Program-made: the position numbers and the translations under genes | Source of the DNA: CAYFMP01 sp964344215 | Lineage (GTDB): Bacteria > Pseudomonadota > Alphaproteobacteria > Rhodospirillales > Casp-alpha2 | Assembly (NCBI GenBank): GCA_964344215.1 | Contig: CAYFMP010000131.1 | Span: forward strand, 1 to 5,696 | Direction of reading: 5' to 3' | Length of the DNA stretch: 5,696 nucleotides | Notes under the pieces: generated by a model | The model's input: the letters and a program-made list of their open reading frames with translations, nothing else | Databases searched by the model: none | What the model was told of the DNA's origin: nothing | Shown: in pieces, positions 5,421-5,696 of the stretch | Layout: the number at the start of each line of letters is the position of its first letter | How positions within the stretch are numbered: position 1 is the stretch's first letter

Positions 5421-5426
5421 AAAGCC

Positions 5427-5486
5427 AAAAAGCGGGGCCCGTCAGGCGACCGACGTCCCTCCGGGGGATTTCGCGAGAGCCCCGCT
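5427..5486 (-). terminator. Rho-independent terminator on the minus strand
   Basis: On the minus strand AGCGGGGC (from 5486) pairs with GCCCCGCT (to 5431) and is followed by a run of five T (5431-5427; the first is also the last stem base). The loop of 40 nt is long but itself GC-rich and foldable. It lies 54 nt past the CCA end of the tRNA remnant on the same strand, so it may be the old terminator of that tRNA gene. It also separates the sox operon from transcription coming from the right. Confidence 0.55.
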
Positions 5487-5540
5487 AAAGAAAACGGCTT
5501 GCGGTATCCCAGGCCATTTCCAAGCGGCGCTTCCGTTCAA

Positions 5541-5584
5541 TGGTTGCGGGACAGGATTTGAACCTGCGGCCTTCAGGTTATGAG
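5541..5584 (-). pseudogene. Degenerate 3' half of an initiator tRNA-Met (CAT); likely att remnant
   Basis: Read on the minus strand this begins with the anticodon loop CTCATAA, then the 3' anticodon stem CCTGA, a 5-nt variable loop, the T-arm GCAGG-TTCAAAT-CCTGT, and ends CCCGCAACCA with encoded CCA. It closely matches the 3' half of the alphaproteobacterial initiator tRNA-fMet as I recall it. Differences are AGGCC for AGGTC in the variable loop, T for C at the end of the T-stem, and one missing C in the acceptor strand. No matching 5' half occurs upstream (to the right): the bases before the loop cannot form the anticodon stem. It is therefore not a working tRNA but a displaced 3' copy of the kind left by an integrated element, somewhat decayed. 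Confidence 0.75.
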
Positions 5585-5696
5585 ACCGTTCATGAAAGGT
5601 TCTCTGCGGTTCGAATGATTGCGCAGAACTACGGTAAGTCATTGAATTTACTTGATAATTGTTGAGGGCGGCCTTCTATTGGTTTCGAAGTACCGC
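5585..5696. other. AT-richer flank next to the tRNA remnant, no gene seen
   Basis: Base composition falls visibly from the GC-rich sox region to an AT-richer stretch (for example around 5630-5665). It begins exactly where the tRNA similarity ends. TCTGCG and CGCAGA (about 5602-5627) form a small inverted repeat. No coding region is supportable. By the usual geometry of tRNA integration this would be the end of the inserted element; an integrase gene would be expected further right, outside the window. Confidence 0.4.

Noticed and set aside
5442..5642. Minus-strand open frame across the terminator and tRNA remnant
   Set aside because: It runs through non-coding structure on the same strand and has no protein-like features.
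1..5696. CRISPR array, insertion sequence or intact prophage gene
   Set aside because: No regularly spaced direct repeats, transposase, integrase or phage protein is visible in the window.

Overview
The window is GC-rich (clearly above 60% G+C by eye, except at both ends) with tightly packed, SD-led genes and a strong G/C third-position bias. Protein character (FixJ-type response regulator, Tat-dependent SoxY) and an alphaproteobacterial-type initiator tRNA fragment suggest an alphaproteobacterium, perhaps of Rhodospirillales type. The lineage is inference; nothing in the window fixes genus or species.

Layout. (1) 61-495, minus strand: a small helix-turn-helix/coiled-coil protein of unknown function. 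(2) 496-666: divergent intergenic region with a long imperfect hairpin. (3) 667-3130, plus strand: a two-component pair overlapping by 11 bp. The first gene encodes a secreted PhnD-like sensor fused to a membrane histidine kinase (TtrS/ThsS type); the second encodes a FixJ/NarL-type response regulator. (4) 3131-3261: a regulatory region with a near-perfect AT/GC palindrome ending 20 bp upstream of a TATACT -10 box. (5) 3262-3720: an exported DsrE-like protein with a single cysteine. (6) 3721-3900: a structured spacer with a very strong 21-bp inverted repeat. (7) 3901-5348: soxY, soxZ and soxW, closely spaced. (8) 5349-5696: no protein gene. It holds a stem-loop, a minus-strand intrinsic terminator, a degenerate 3' half of an initiator tRNA (minus strand), and then about 110 bp of AT-richer DNA.

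How the genes may work together. SoxYZ is the periplasmic carrier that holds sulfur intermediates on the C-terminal cysteine of SoxY. SoxW is a thioredoxin-fold protein thought to keep Sox cysteines in the right redox state. The DsrE-like protein is exported to the same compartment and carries one candidate sulfur-binding cysteine. The kinase resembles sensors of tetrathionate and thiosulfate, so the simplest model is a sensor for an oxyanion of sulfur that switches on the adjacent carrier module. The catalytic Sox genes (soxXA, soxB, soxCD) and soxV are not here and must lie elsewhere if the pathway is complete.

The right end looks like a decayed attachment site. The tRNA similarity stops at the anticodon loop, where site-specific integrases often cut, and the composition changes there. 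By the usual geometry the mobile DNA would lie to the right of the window, with the sox region on the resident side.
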